A stretch of 64,000 nt of DNA from Agrobacterium sp. RAC06. GTDB taxonomy: Bacteria > Pseudomonadota > Alphaproteobacteria > Rhizobiales > Rhizobiaceae. Below are positions 47,010-58,415 of the stretch, piece by piece. The DNA lies in contig NZ_CP016499.1 of the NCBI RefSeq assembly GCF_001713475.1, positions 2,046,001-2,110,000 of the forward strand, given 5' to 3'. The notes under the pieces were generated by a model, which worked only from the letters and a program-made list of their open reading frames with translations, had not been told where the DNA came from and searched no databases. Positions within the stretch are counted from its first letter, which is position 1. The number at the start of each line of letters is the position of its first letter. Both the position numbers and the translations under genes were made by a program.

Positions 47010-47450
47010 TCAGGCGACCTTGAGCGAGGACATGACCTTTTCGGCAGCTTCCTTGCCAGGCTTGGTCATCGTTTCGGCAACCTTCTTGGCGGTTTCCTGG
47101 ATCGCCTTGGCCTGTTCGATCGTCACTTCAGCCTGCTTGCGGATGAAGGCGGTCTGGAGTTCGACCAGTTCAGCCATCGACTTGACGCCGAGCAGCGCTT
47201 CCATGTGCGAGAGCGAGAGGTCGGCATTGGTGCGCATGGCGTCGATCGCCTTGAGGCCGAGTTCGACGGTGCCGGCCTGGGCCGTCTGGACGGTCGCTTC
47301 CACGGTCTTCGTGGCTTCTTCCGTGGCGGACTTCATCTTGGCATAGGCTTCCTTCGACTGGACTGCGCCCTTTTCGGCGAAGTCACGGAAGCTTTCCTGC
47401 ATCTTCGAAGGATCGAAGGAGGAGAAAGAGAAGATATCATTGGTGTTCAT
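47010..47450 (-). CDS. Phasin (polyhydroxyalkanoate granule protein)
   Basis: A 146-residue, almost fully helical protein with the phasin-2 pattern: FDPSKMQESFRDFAEKG, ATKTVEATVQTAQAG and LGLKAIDAMRTNADLSLSHMEALLGVKSMAELVELQTAFIRKQ (quoted in part). It coats PHA granules. Family length is normal. Two TGC-N3-GCA sites stand about 75-105 bp upstream of the ATG and fit PhaR. An acetoacetyl-CoA synthetase for PHB breakdown products is encoded 7 kb away. Confidence 0.92.
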   Translation of the reverse strand: MNTNDIFSFSSFDPSKMQESFRDFAEKGAVQSKEAYAKMKSATEEATKTVEATVQTAQAGTVELGLKAIDAMRTNADLSLSHMEALLGVKSMAELVELQTAFIRKQAEVTIEQAKAIQETAKKVAETMTKPGKEAAEKVMSSLKVA

Positions 47451-47522
47451 GGTGCATTTCCTCTTGTCGGGGGTCTCAGCGACCCCTCATGTTTCATTCA
47501 TGAACCCTATATAGCACCTGAT

Positions 47523-47557
47523 ATTGTGCATTGCAATATTATTGTGCGCCGCACAAT
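47523..47557. promoter_or_regulatory. Two PhaR-like TGC-N3-GCA sites upstream of the phasin gene
   Basis: TGCATTGCA (47527-47535) and TGCGCCGCA (47545-47553) lie 18 bp apart, nearly two helix turns. The second is part of a 17-bp palindrome, ATTGTGCGCCGCACAAT. PhaR in related bacteria binds TGC-N-GCA sites in front of phasin and synthase genes. Confidence 0.65.
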
Positions 47558-47696
47558 TAGATTTTCTGCATGTTGAAAACCGGGGCGGATTAACCTTACC
47601 AATCGAAAGGGTCCCGACTTTCTGGACCCAAAGGCACTGCCTAGCTATTAAAAATCTGTTAATTTACTCGCAGGCCATGAAGCGACAGGTCCGAAA

Positions 47697-50600
47697 ATGC
47701 CCGCTCAATACCCATTCATCGACGTCGCCGTGCACGACCTCATCCGACCGCGTCTGGCGCGGGGCGAGGCGCTCGTGCTGTTTGCGCCGGGGTTGGGACG
47801 GGTTCTCTGGTGCAACGGGGCCGGCGCCCGCTTCTTCGGCGCCAACTCGATCTACGACTTTCTCGAGGAAGGTCCTAACCGTGGCGACATCACCTTTCGG
47901 CAGCTCGAAACGGTTGCCCGCCAATTGTCATCGCCGGGCGACAGCCGCAATCTGATGCTGCGCATCACCTCGGGCTTCCAGAAGCTGCCGATCACGGCAT
48001 CCGCCGACTGCATCGAGATCCGCAAGGGGGAGCCGGTGATCCTGCTCTCGCTGCCGGCCCTCAAGCGCGCGACCGGGGAAAAGCAGCTCGCCCAGGAACT
48101 GATGAGCGGCTTTGACGATCCGGACACGCATATGGCCGTGCTCGATGGCGAGGGCGGCCTCGTCGCGAGCTCCGACGGTTTCCCGGGCCTCGGCATCACG
48201 CCGCAGACGGCGCGCATGCTGATCAATCTGGTCGAGGCGGATGCAGACAGGCTCGTCAAGCGGCCGATCCCGACAGGCCGGGGATATCTCCCCGCCGCCA
48301 TCGGCAAGATTTCCGACGCGCCGGCGCTCCATCTTCTGTTCGCGGTCGAGACGATCCTCGGCCAGATGGACCCGAGCGACGACTTTGCGGAAGAGGAGGA
48401 TCTGCCGACCGCGATCGCCGAGCCTGTCCGGGCCGACGATACGGTCGAAGACGAGACCGAGACCGAAGACTTCGCAATCTCCGCGGATGAGGCAATGGCA
48501 GAATCGGCCGAGCTCCCCTCGCCTGCTGCGCCCTTTGAGAGCGTGATTGCTGCCCTCGGAGACATTGAAGAAATCGAGCCGGACACCGACGCTTTCGACG
48601 CAGAGGACGAAACGGTGGACGCGGATGTCGAGGCGCTCGCGGATGAAACGGCAGATGTGCTCGCAAGCGAGCCGGATCTGGCTGCGTCAGAGACGACCGA
48701 ACATTCCGACGAACCGCCTGTTGTCACGGAAGCGGACGTGCCCGCTACCAATCAGATCGTCGAGACCGTTGAGACCGCCGCTGCAGCGACCGTCGCGCCG
48801 ACAACCAGGCTCGCGGGCCATGGCCCTGGCACCGAAGGTTTCACGTTTCATCAGGATCGGCGCGCCACACGCTTCGTCTGGAAGATCGATGCCGAGGGCC
48901 GGTTCAGCGAAGTCTCGGCGGAGTTTGCCCAGGCCGTCGGCCCGCGTGCTGCCGATATCGAGGGCGTCGCCTTCTCCGATCTCGCGGCCCTTTTCAATCT
49001 CGATCCAGACGGCAAGATCGGCGAGCTCCTGAAGAAGCGCGACACCTGGTCCGGCAAGACGATCTACTGGCCCGTCGAAGGAACCCGACTGGTCGTGCCC
49101 GTAGATCTGGCGGCGCTGCCGACCTATACGCGCAACCGCGAATTCGACGGCTTCCGCGGCTTCGGGATCGTCAGGGTCGCGGACGCCCAGGAAGATCCAG
49201 ACGCGATCGGCATGACCTTTGTTGAGCAGCAGCCCTCCTTTGATGCGCCGGACGAACTGCCGACCGGTGTGCACAGCGACCGGGACGAGGAACTCGCGGA
49301 GTTCTTGAGCGAACTCAGTGAAGGCGAGACCCATCCGCCCGAAGACTTTATCGAAGAGCAGATCGCCGAGGCTGGCGAGCAGACCCTCGACGCTCTTATC
49401 AATGCGGATGATGACAACGACGTTGTCGACGACGCCGAACCGCACGCTGAAGCCAAAAGCAACGACGATGTTCCTCCGTCGCGCCCGGTCGACTTCGAAC
49501 CACCGGTGCTGCGGATCATGGAACCGCGCAAACCCAGCCTGCCGGACAAGGTCGTGCAGCTGCAGGATCACCGTGTCCGCCAGCGCGACAGCCTAACCCC
49601 CGGCGAACAGGCCGCGTTTCAGGAGATCGCCCGCAAGCTCGATCCGCTTAGCCTGAGGGCGAAGGTCGAGCAGTCGCTGGCGTCGTCGGAGCCACCCGTG
49701 CTGCGAAACGAGCCGGCCGCGCCGTCACCGAAGACGCCGGAAGCGCCCCAGACGCCGCCCGCCAGCGCGATCACGCCGACCGAGCCCGTCGCCGAGCGTT
49801 CGGCCGAAGCCAATTTGCCGAGCCCATCGGCGGATCGGCCGGCAGGAAGACGCGAGCGCAGCCTGACTGCCGATATCATCGACCTCATGCCGGTCGCGCT
49901 CCTGGTGCATGTCGGCGACCGGCTGATCCACGCCAATCCGGAATTCTTCGCGCTGACGGGATACAAGACGCTGGGTGAACTTGACGACGTCGGTGGTCTC
50001 GACACGCTGATCCAGCGTCGTGATCTGGAAGAGCCCGGCGATGAGGCGGGCCAGGTCGTGGCGCTCTGCGCCAACGATCGCCTGCTACCGGTCACGGCAC
50101 GACTGCAGTCCGTGCGTTTCGAGGAAACCACCGCCCTGATGCTGGCGCTGATTGCCCAGCCCGAAGAACAGGTCCGGCCGGAAATGCCGGCCGAGCCCGA
50201 GACGGTGACGGTTGCATCGGCCGCGACACCGGCGCAGGCGGGGGAACTCGCGCGCATGAAGGTCGAAGTGGACGAGCTGCGTTCGATCCTGGAAACCGCG
50301 ACCGACGGCGTGGTGATCCTCGATTCCGACGGTGACATCCGTTCGATGAACCGGGCGGCAAGCGCGCTCTTCAACTTCGACGACATGGAGACGCGCGGGA
50401 AACCCTTTGTCATGCTGTTTGCGCATGAGAGCCAGAAGTCGATCCTCGACTATCTGAGCGGACTTGCCGGTCATGGCGTCGCTAGCGTCCTGAACGACGG
50501 TCGCGAAGTGATCGGTCGCGAGGCCTCCGGCGGCTTCCTGCCGCTGTTCATGACCATCGGCAGGCTCAACTCCTCCAACGGCTATTGCGCAGTCATCCGC

Positions 50601-51377
50601 GACATCACGCAATGGAAGCGGACCGAGGAAGAGCTGCGCAACGCAAAGCGCGCGGCGGAAACGGCCAACGCCCACAAGACCGACTTCCTTGCCCGCGTCA
50701 GCCATGAGATCCGGACACCGCTCAACGCGATCATCGGCTTTGCCGACATGATGGCCAACGAGCATTTCGGCCCGGTCGGTCATCCGCGCTACGGCGAATA
50801 CGCGCACGACATCGTGCGCTCTGGCCGTCATGTGCTCGACATCGTCAACGACCTCCTCGACATTTCCAAGATCGAGGCGGGCGAGATGGAGCTCGATTTC
50901 TCCTCCGTCGGGCTGAACGAAATGGTGCAGGCAGCCGTATCGATCGTGCAGCCGCAGGCGAATGGCCAGCGGGTGATCATCCGCACCGCGCTGTCGCAGG
51001 CCGTGCCGAATGTTGTGGCCGACGGGCGCTCGATCAAGCAGATCGTGCTGAACATCCTGGCGAATGCAATCCGCTTCACGCCGTCTGGCGGACAGATCAT
51101 CGTGTCGACGGCATATGAAGCGAATGGCAGCGTGGCGCTCCGGATCCGGGATACCGGCATTGGAATGTCGCGCAGCGAACTCGAGCAGGCGATGAAACCC
51201 TTCCGCCAGGTTTCGACCGGCACGCCACGCAATCGCGGCGACGGCACCGGTCTCGGCCTTCCGCTGACCAAGGCCATGGTTGACGCGAACCGGGCCCAGT
51301 TTGCGATATCGTCGACGCCAAACGAAGGCACGCTGGTCGAGGTGACCTTTCCTTCGCCGAGGGTATTGGCGGACTGA
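47697..51377 (+). CDS. cbrA: CbrA/PdhS-type cell-cycle sensor histidine kinase
   Basis: A 1226-residue cytoplasmic kinase with no membrane segments. The N-terminal part (about 1-200) is a PdhS/CbrA-like region, and long acidic and Pro-rich segments (about 225-390 and 540-710) are probably disordered. A PAS-like domain lies between them (about 395-520), with two more at about 725-850 and 860-985. The HisKA domain has VSHEIRTPLNAIIGFADMM (His about 1003) and RYGEYAHDIVRSGRHVLDIVNDLLDISKIEAGEM, the DivJ/PleC/PdhS subgroup pattern, here quoted in part. The HATPase has NILANAIRFTPSGG, DTGIGM and GDGTGLGLPL. It should act on DivK and so on CtrA. The symbol is based on family and on remembered synteny. 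Confidence 0.85.
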   Translation: MPAQYPFIDVAVHDLIRPRLARGEALVLFAPGLGRVLWCNGAGARFFGANSIYDFLEEGPNRGDITFRQLETVARQLSSPGDSRNLMLRITSGFQKLPITASADCIEIRKGEPVILLSLPALKRATGEKQLAQELMSGFDDPDTHMAVLDGEGGLVASSDGFPGLGITPQTARMLINLVEADADRLVKRPIPTGRGYLPAAIGKISDAPALHLLFAVETILGQMDPSDDFAEEEDLPTAIAEPVRADDTVEDETETEDFAISADEAMAESAELPSPAAPFESVIAALGDIEEIEPDTDAFDAEDETVDADVEALADETADVLASEPDLAASETTEHSDEPPVVTEADVPATNQIVETVETAAAATVAPTTRLAGHGPGTEGFTFHQDRRATRFVWKIDAEGRFSEVSAEFAQAVGPRAADIEGVAFSDLAALFNLDPDGKIGELLKKRDTWSGKTIYWPVEGTRLVVPVDLAALPTYTRNREFDGFRGFGIVRVADAQEDPDAIGMTFVEQQPSFDAPDELPTGVHSDRDEELAEFLSELSEGETHPPEDFIEEQIAEAGEQTLDALINADDDNDVVDDAEPHAEAKSNDDVPPSRPVDFEPPVLRIMEPRKPSLPDKVVQLQDHRVRQRDSLTPGEQAAFQEIARKLDPLSLRAKVEQSLASSEPPVLRNEPAAPSPKTPEAPQTPPASAITPTEPVAERSAEANLPSPSADRPAGRRERSLTADIIDLMPVALLVHVGDRLIHANPEFFALTGYKTLGELDDVGGLDTLIQRRDLEEPGDEAGQVVALCANDRLLPVTARLQSVRFEETTALMLALIAQPEEQVRPEMPAEPETVTVASAATPAQAGELARMKVEVDELRSILETATDGVVILDSDGDIRSMNRAASALFNFDDMETRGKPFVMLFAHESQKSILDYLSGLAGHGVASVLNDGREVIGREASGGFLPLFMTIGRLNSSNGYCAVIRDITQWKRTEEELRNAKRAAETANAHKTDFLARVSHEIRTPLNAIIGFADMMANEHFGPVGHPRYGEYAHDIVRSGRHVLDIVNDLLDISKIEAGEMELDFSSVGLNEMVQAAVSIVQPQANGQRVIIRTALSQAVPNVVADGRSIKQIVLNILANAIRFTPSGGQIIVSTAYEANGSVALRIRDTGIGMSRSELEQAMKPFRQVSTGTPRNRGDGTGLGLPLTKAMVDANRAQFAISSTPNEGTLVEVTFPSPRVLAD

Positions 51378-51412
51378 CATCTCGGAATGATCGCGAGGAC
51401 GGGGAGAACGGC

Positions 51413-52054
51413 ATGACGGCATTCAGCATTCTCCTCGGCATTGCCGTCGCCATCGCGGTCGGTGCCATGAGCCCCGGGCCGAGCTTCGTACTTGTTTCGC
51501 GGATTTCGGTTGCCAATACGCGATTGCATGGACTTGCAGCAGCGATCGGGATGGGGCTTGGTGGGGCTCTGTTTGCGGTTCTGGCGCTCACTGGTCTTAT
51601 TGCTCTGCTCGAACGGGTTGAATGGCTCTACCTGGTTTTGAAGGTCGCGGGCGGACTCTATCTCGTCTATCTCGGTGTGATGATCTGGCGCGGCGCAGCT
51701 GCGCCGATCTCGGTCGGATCGGCAGAGGGGCGGACCATGCACTCGCTGCCGCGCTGCCTGGCGCTCGGCTTCGTCACGCAGATCAGCAATCCGAAGACTG
51801 CCGTGGTCTATGCCAGCATCTTTGCGGCCCTGATGCCGCAAAACCCGCCACTCATGGTGGTTATTGCACTGCCGCCGGTGATCTTTCTGATCGAGGCCGG
51901 GTGGTATGCCATCGTTGCGATCGCCTTCTCGGTGCCGCGCTCGCAACGCGCCTATCTCAGCGCGAAACTTTGGGTCGACCGGCTCGCCAGCGTTGTCATC
52001 GGTGCACTTGGGTTGCGATTGATCGGCGAAAGTCTCGCACATCTGCGGCGCTGA
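51413..52054 (+). CDS. LysE/RhtB-family amino-acid exporter
   Basis: A 213-residue inner-membrane protein with about six hydrophobic segments. It has the family start GAMSPGPSFVLVSRISVANTRLHGL with the SPGP motif, KVAGGLYLVYLGVMIWRG, and FVTQISNPKTAVVYASIFAALMP with NPK. These transporters export amino acids such as threonine, homoserine or lysine. Substrate unknown. It begins 35 nt after the cbrA stop, so it might share its message. Confidence 0.9.
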   Translation: MTAFSILLGIAVAIAVGAMSPGPSFVLVSRISVANTRLHGLAAAIGMGLGGALFAVLALTGLIALLERVEWLYLVLKVAGGLYLVYLGVMIWRGAAAPISVGSAEGRTMHSLPRCLALGFVTQISNPKTAVVYASIFAALMPQNPPLMVVIALPPVIFLIEAGWYAIVAIAFSVPRSQRAYLSAKLWVDRLASVVIGALGLRLIGESLAHLRR

Positions 52055-52139
52055 CCACGCCGCGACAGTCGGGCCGGTTTTCATCGCCCTCGCTTTCCGC
52101 TAGAGGAAAACCATTCCCGCATTCGCAAGGGCCGACCGT

Positions 52140-53831
52140 TTGTCCACATTGCCGCGCACGGGCACAGCCCACTCCGTTTCGCCCAAGGGCACGCATGCCA
52201 GCAGACGCATGGGATCGGCAACGTTTGCTGCGCTGATTGCCGCGGCGGTCGTTTTCATGCCGATCGTGGCGATCTTCGTCATCGGCTTCTCGGCCGAGCC
52301 CGACAACTGGCAGCACATGATGACGAATGTCATCCCGCGCGCTGGCGTCAGGACCTTCTGGCTGCTGCTCTTCACCGGGCTCGTGACGGCTGTGGTCGGG
52401 GTCGGCACGGCATGGCTGGTAACGGCATGCGAGTTTCCGCTGCGGCGCCTCCTCTCTCCAGCCCTTGTTCTGCCGCTCGCCATTCCCTCATATCTGGCTG
52501 CCTATGCCTTCGGGGAGTTTCTGGATTTCACGGGACCGGTGCAGACGACCTACAGGGCAATCTTCGGCTTCACGTCGTCGCGCGAATACAGTTTCTTCGA
52601 TGTGAAATCGCTGTCGGGCGCCGTGCTGGTCATGTCGGCGGTGCTCTACCCTTACGTCTACCTCGCCTGCCGATCGATGTTCCTGATGCAGGGCCGCGCG
52701 GCAGCCGATGTCGCCCGCACACTCGGTTCCAGCCCATTCAGGGTCTTTGCCCGCATCCAGGTCCCGATGGCGCGCCCGGCGATCATGATCGGCCTGACGC
52801 TTGTGATGATGGAGACGCTGAACGACATCGGGGCAGTGGAGTATCTGGGCGTGCAAACGCTGACCTTCTCCGTCTATGACACCTGGCTCAATCGCGGCAG
52901 TCTGGCGGGTGCAGCGCAGATTGCCTGCGTGATGCTGGTGATCGTTGCCGGCCTTCTGGTCATCGAGCGCATCGCTCGCAGACAGCAGCGCTTCTCGAGC
53001 CACAAGACGACGGCCATCGTGCCCGATGCCATCCGGCTCAGGCTGAAGGGCCCGAAGGCGTGGCTTGCGGCGATCTTCTGCCTTCTGCCGATCCTTGTCG
53101 GTTTCGTCGTGCCTGTCTTCGTGCTGGGCGGGTTCGCATTGCGTCGTCTCGAAGATTTCCTCGAGCCGCGGCTGCTTGATGCCCTCTGGAACTCGACGCT
53201 CGTGTCCTCGGCCGCCGCCCTGATCACGGTCTTTCTGGCCTTCGTGCTCTCCTATGCGGCGCGGACAGACCGTTCGCGTCTGGCGAAGGGCGCCGGACGG
53301 CTTGCCGCACTCGGTTATGGCATTCCCGGTACTGTGCTGGGGATTGGCGTTCTGATCCCGCTTGCGAGCTTCGACAACGCCCTGGACGGTTGGCTGCGTG
53401 CCAACCTGGGCATTTCGACCGGCCTTCTTCTGTCGGGCACAGGTTTTGCAATCGTCTATGCCTACACCGTCCGCTTCCTGACCATGGCGGAAGGCACGAT
53501 CGATGCCGGTTTCCAGAAGCTATCCCCGCATCTCGACATGGCGGCTCGGACTCTCGGCCGCTCGGGTCTGCAGACATTGCGCCAGGTGCTGCTTCCCAAC
53601 CTGCGTCCTGCCGTTCTGACGGCGGCTCTGCTCGTCTTCATCGAGACGCTGAAGGAGCTCTCGGCCACGATCCTGCTGAGACCATTCAACTTCAATACGC
53701 TGGCGACGCTGGTCTATGAAGATGCCTCGCGGGGCATGGCACAGGATGCCTCGGTGGCGGCGATCATCATCATTGCTGCCGGCCTGATCCCCGTGATCCT
53801 GGTTTCCCGATCGCTCGACGAACGACGTTGA
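52140..53831 (+). CDS. Ferric-ion ABC permease, two fused domains (FbpB/SfuB type)
   Basis: A 563-residue protein with about twelve membrane helices: two binding-protein-dependent permease domains in one chain. Docking-loop motifs are present in each half (AADVARTLGSSPFRVFARI; MAARTLGRSGLQTLRQVLLP). This is the FbpB/SfuB layout for Fe3+ import. The start is a TTG at 52140 or an ATG near 52209 that begins MGSATFAALI. No binding protein or ATPase adjoins. The likely binding protein is at 36592, 14.5 kb upstream, and the ATPase lies outside the window or is shared. Confidence 0.85.
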   Translation: MSTLPRTGTAHSVSPKGTHASRRMGSATFAALIAAAVVFMPIVAIFVIGFSAEPDNWQHMMTNVIPRAGVRTFWLLLFTGLVTAVVGVGTAWLVTACEFPLRRLLSPALVLPLAIPSYLAAYAFGEFLDFTGPVQTTYRAIFGFTSSREYSFFDVKSLSGAVLVMSAVLYPYVYLACRSMFLMQGRAAADVARTLGSSPFRVFARIQVPMARPAIMIGLTLVMMETLNDIGAVEYLGVQTLTFSVYDTWLNRGSLAGAAQIACVMLVIVAGLLVIERIARRQQRFSSHKTTAIVPDAIRLRLKGPKAWLAAIFCLLPILVGFVVPVFVLGGFALRRLEDFLEPRLLDALWNSTLVSSAAALITVFLAFVLSYAARTDRSRLAKGAGRLAALGYGIPGTVLGIGVLIPLASFDNALDGWLRANLGISTGLLLSGTGFAIVYAYTVRFLTMAEGTIDAGFQKLSPHLDMAARTLGRSGLQTLRQVLLPNLRPAVLTAALLVFIETLKELSATILLRPFNFNTLATLVYEDASRGMAQDASVAAIIIIAAGLIPVILVSRSLDERR

Positions 53832-53847
53832 ACCGGCATCGCACGAC

Positions 53848-53874
53848 AAAAAAAGGGCGGCCGAAGCCGCCCTT
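53848..53874 (-). terminator. Hairpin with T-run on the minus strand after the synthetase gene
   Basis: A 9-bp perfect stem (AAGGGCGGC and GCCGCCCTT) with loop CGAA. The seven A bases before it on the plus strand give a T-run on the minus strand. It lies about 207 nt beyond the end of the acetoacetyl-CoA synthetase gene and also just after the iron permease stop, so it can serve both. Confidence 0.8.
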
Positions 53875-54081
53875 GAGTCAATGCTGTCGAACCGGAGTAC
53901 TCGAGCGATCGACATTTTGTCGGAGGCTTAAATCGAGGCCTCACTGCGTCTGATCGCGCATCTCCAAGTTGCCCTCAGTCTTGCCGAATGCCAGTTAAGA
54001 GATCCTTACCCGTCGGCGCCGCCAGCTACCCAACATTTGAGGTATTGCCCTGATATTGCTGTGTTTCGGGACACATTTTCG

Positions 54082-56034
<1,953 letters not shown>

Positions 56035-56259
56035 GCTGATCCTCCTCAAGCGCATGGTCTTTCTATAGCATGCGGCAATGCAATATACAGACGCGTGCGG
56101 CTTGGAATATGGTCTGACATTTGCACCAGAGGGCAAATTCCTATATCCGCGCAGAAGTTCACGAAACCTCAGGACCTTCATCAGGGCATGCGCAATCCAG
56201 GACGTGGCGATCATACTTCACGCCCCTCCTCCCGCTGGCCGCGTGGCCGCCGCAGGGGC

Positions 56260-58071
56260 ATGATCAAGCTCGCCTTGCTGATCGCCGCTGTCATCGTGGC
56301 CGTATCGGTCGTCCTGCGGCTCAGCGCTCCTTATCTGGTGTCGAGTTCCGTGGTGCGATCTGCCATCGCCTCGTCGATTGCGGCCTGGGTCGGACACGAG
56401 GTGACGATCGACGACGTTGCCGATATCGGCTTCTGGCCGCAGCCGGAGATCACGTTGACCGGCATCAAGGTGACGCGCATCTCCAATGGCGAACTGGAGA
56501 CGCTTGGGGAGGTTGATCGGCTGTCTGCGCGGTTCGGCCTGATCTCCGCGCTTGCCGGCCGGCCGGACTTCAGTGCGTTTCGCCTGGAGCGCCCGCGGAT
56601 CCAGGTCTGGCGCGGTATCGATGGTGGGCTCGACTGGAGCGATCAAGGCGTCTTGAGCGATGCGGTCCGCGCGGCAGTAGCCGCCACGCCTGATGTTCAG
56701 ACAAACGGTGCCGCCGACAATGCGGAAATCGGATCGGTCGAGATCATCGATGGCGAGGTCACGCTGACCGATGTCGCCAGCGGCGCGTCTTTCGTTGCAA
56801 GCGGCGTCAATGCAAATATCGATTGGCCAGGTCTTGCAGCGCCCCTATCCGGTCAGGGACGTTTTCGGCTGGGCGACACTCCGGTTTCGGTCAAACTCCA
56901 GACGCCGACGCCGTTGGTCCTGATCGGCGGAGCAGCGAGCCGGGTTGATGCATCCGCCTCGATTGCGGATTTGAGCGCAGAAGTTCGCGGAACCGTTAGC
57001 CTGCGTCAGGCGAGCGCCGAAGACACCGATATCAACATTCGCATCTCCGATGTTCCCAAGACGGCTGCGGCCCTCGGCCTTCGCCTTGCCGGAACCGAAC
57101 GCTGGCGAACCGCCGCCATCCAGGCGCGGGTGACGAATGCCGAGGACGAATGGCGCTTCGAGGATCTCGACTTCGAGATCAACGATAGCCGCGGTGACGG
57201 CATCCTGGCGCTCAAAAATCGTCCCGGCGAGCGCCCCCTCCTGAGCAGCACGCTTGCCATCGACCATCTTCAACTGGACGATATGCTTCAGGCCCTGTCC
57301 ATCAATGTCGGTGACCGGGCGAATGTTCGCCTGCCCGGGCTGACCCGTTGGCTCGACATCGACCTGCGCCTTTCGGCGGCCACGGCCGCTTTCGGCGGCT
57401 TTCCCATGAGTGACCTCGGGGCAAGCCTTATCGGTCGGGGTGATGCGCTCAACCTGGTGATTGCCGACACGCGCTTCCTCGGTGGGACGATTGCTGCCCG
57501 GCTGAGCGGCACGGGAGAAGGTTTCGACAAAGGCGCGGACGTCGCGGTGACAATGACACGCGTCGATCTCGGAGATCTGATGTCGCGCCTCTCACTTGAT
57601 GGGGGCCCTTCACTCAAGGGGACCGGATCAGTCGGCTTCAATGCGAAACTGGTCGGGACCGGCTGGCAGCAGAACATCGAGGCCATGTCCGGCAAATTGA
57701 CGATTGCGTCGGACAATGGGCAGGTCACCGGCTTCAGCCCGGACGGCTTGCGGCGGCTCGCAGCCGACCGGGCTTACTTCCAGCTGAGCGCCACCGGAAA
57801 CGACGGCTTGGATTACAGCACGCTGGATATCGCCGTCAGTTTTTCGGAGGGGTCGGCGGAAGTCGAACGAGCTGACATCATCGGTAAGCGACAGAAGCTC
57901 GACCTGGCGGGGATCATTCCCTACAGCCGCCAGGCACTGGCGCTGACAGGTGCACTGTCAGCGGCCAGCAACGGCGACCAGACACAGCTTCCGCTCAGCT
58001 TCTTCATTGGCGGCGCGTGGAGCGATCCCGTCATCTCGCCTATCCCCGCTCGGCCGGTCCCTGGACAATAA
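56260..58071 (+). CDS. AsmA-like inner-membrane/periplasmic protein
   Basis: A 603-residue protein with one N-terminal membrane anchor (MIKLALLIAAVIVAVSVVLRL) and a long periplasmic beta-rich body in the AsmA/TamB style. VGHEVTIDDVADIGFWPQPEITLTGIKV near the start and GKLTIASDNGQVTGFSPDGLRR near the end are AsmA-type strings, quoted in part. AsmA proteins help move or place lipids in the envelope. An upstream ATG at 56188 would add 24 basic residues; neither start has a perfect ribosome site. It is divergent from the synthetase gene. Confidence 0.85.
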   Translation: MIKLALLIAAVIVAVSVVLRLSAPYLVSSSVVRSAIASSIAAWVGHEVTIDDVADIGFWPQPEITLTGIKVTRISNGELETLGEVDRLSARFGLISALAGRPDFSAFRLERPRIQVWRGIDGGLDWSDQGVLSDAVRAAVAATPDVQTNGAADNAEIGSVEIIDGEVTLTDVASGASFVASGVNANIDWPGLAAPLSGQGRFRLGDTPVSVKLQTPTPLVLIGGAASRVDASASIADLSAEVRGTVSLRQASAEDTDINIRISDVPKTAAALGLRLAGTERWRTAAIQARVTNAEDEWRFEDLDFEINDSRGDGILALKNRPGERPLLSSTLAIDHLQLDDMLQALSINVGDRANVRLPGLTRWLDIDLRLSAATAAFGGFPMSDLGASLIGRGDALNLVIADTRFLGGTIAARLSGTGEGFDKGADVAVTMTRVDLGDLMSRLSLDGGPSLKGTGSVGFNAKLVGTGWQQNIEAMSGKLTIASDNGQVTGFSPDGLRRLAADRAYFQLSATGNDGLDYSTLDIAVSFSEGSAEVERADIIGKRQKLDLAGIIPYSRQALALTGALSAASNGDQTQLPLSFFIGGAWSDPVISPIPARPVPGQ

Positions 58072-58123
58072 AGGTCCGAAGCGTCGCTGCCTGACAGTTC
58101 CATTCGAAAACTCAAATACTAGA

Positions 58124-58396
58124 ATGGACGAATCACAGGTTGGGGGACGGCTGGTGCAAACAATGCTGTCGGGTTTTCTGAAACTGGCTCTGGCATCGTT
58201 GCTGGCCGGCAGCCTGTTGTCCATCTTCGGCATCACGCCCAGATCGGTCATGGACTTCCTGGGTGTGACGGCCGAGGAGTTGCACAATGGCATGATCTCG
58301 GCCTTCGCCTGGGCGGCACCGCGCATGGTGATGGGGGCCGTGGTCATCCTGCCGATTTGGTTGGTGGCCTATATCCTGATGCCGCCGAGGGGCTGA
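58124..58396 (+). CDS. Small DUF6460-like membrane protein
   Basis: A 90-residue protein with two hydrophobic stretches (LKLALASLLAGSLLSIFGI; MVMGAVVILPIWLVAYIL) and a linker MDFLGVTAEELHNGMISAFAWAAP. It resembles a small family found in Rhizobiales (DUF6460). The ATG is 53 nt after the AsmA-like gene, so it may be the second gene of that message. Function unknown. Confidence 0.75.
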   Translation: MDESQVGGRLVQTMLSGFLKLALASLLAGSLLSIFGITPRSVMDFLGVTAEELHNGMISAFAWAAPRMVMGAVVILPIWLVAYILMPPRG

Positions 58397-58415
58397 CACA
58401 CCCCGTCTTGCATGT

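Noticed and set aside
56188-56259. Longer start for the AsmA-like gene
   Set aside because: It adds 24 basic residues before the membrane anchor and has no better ribosome site. It is kept only as an alternative.
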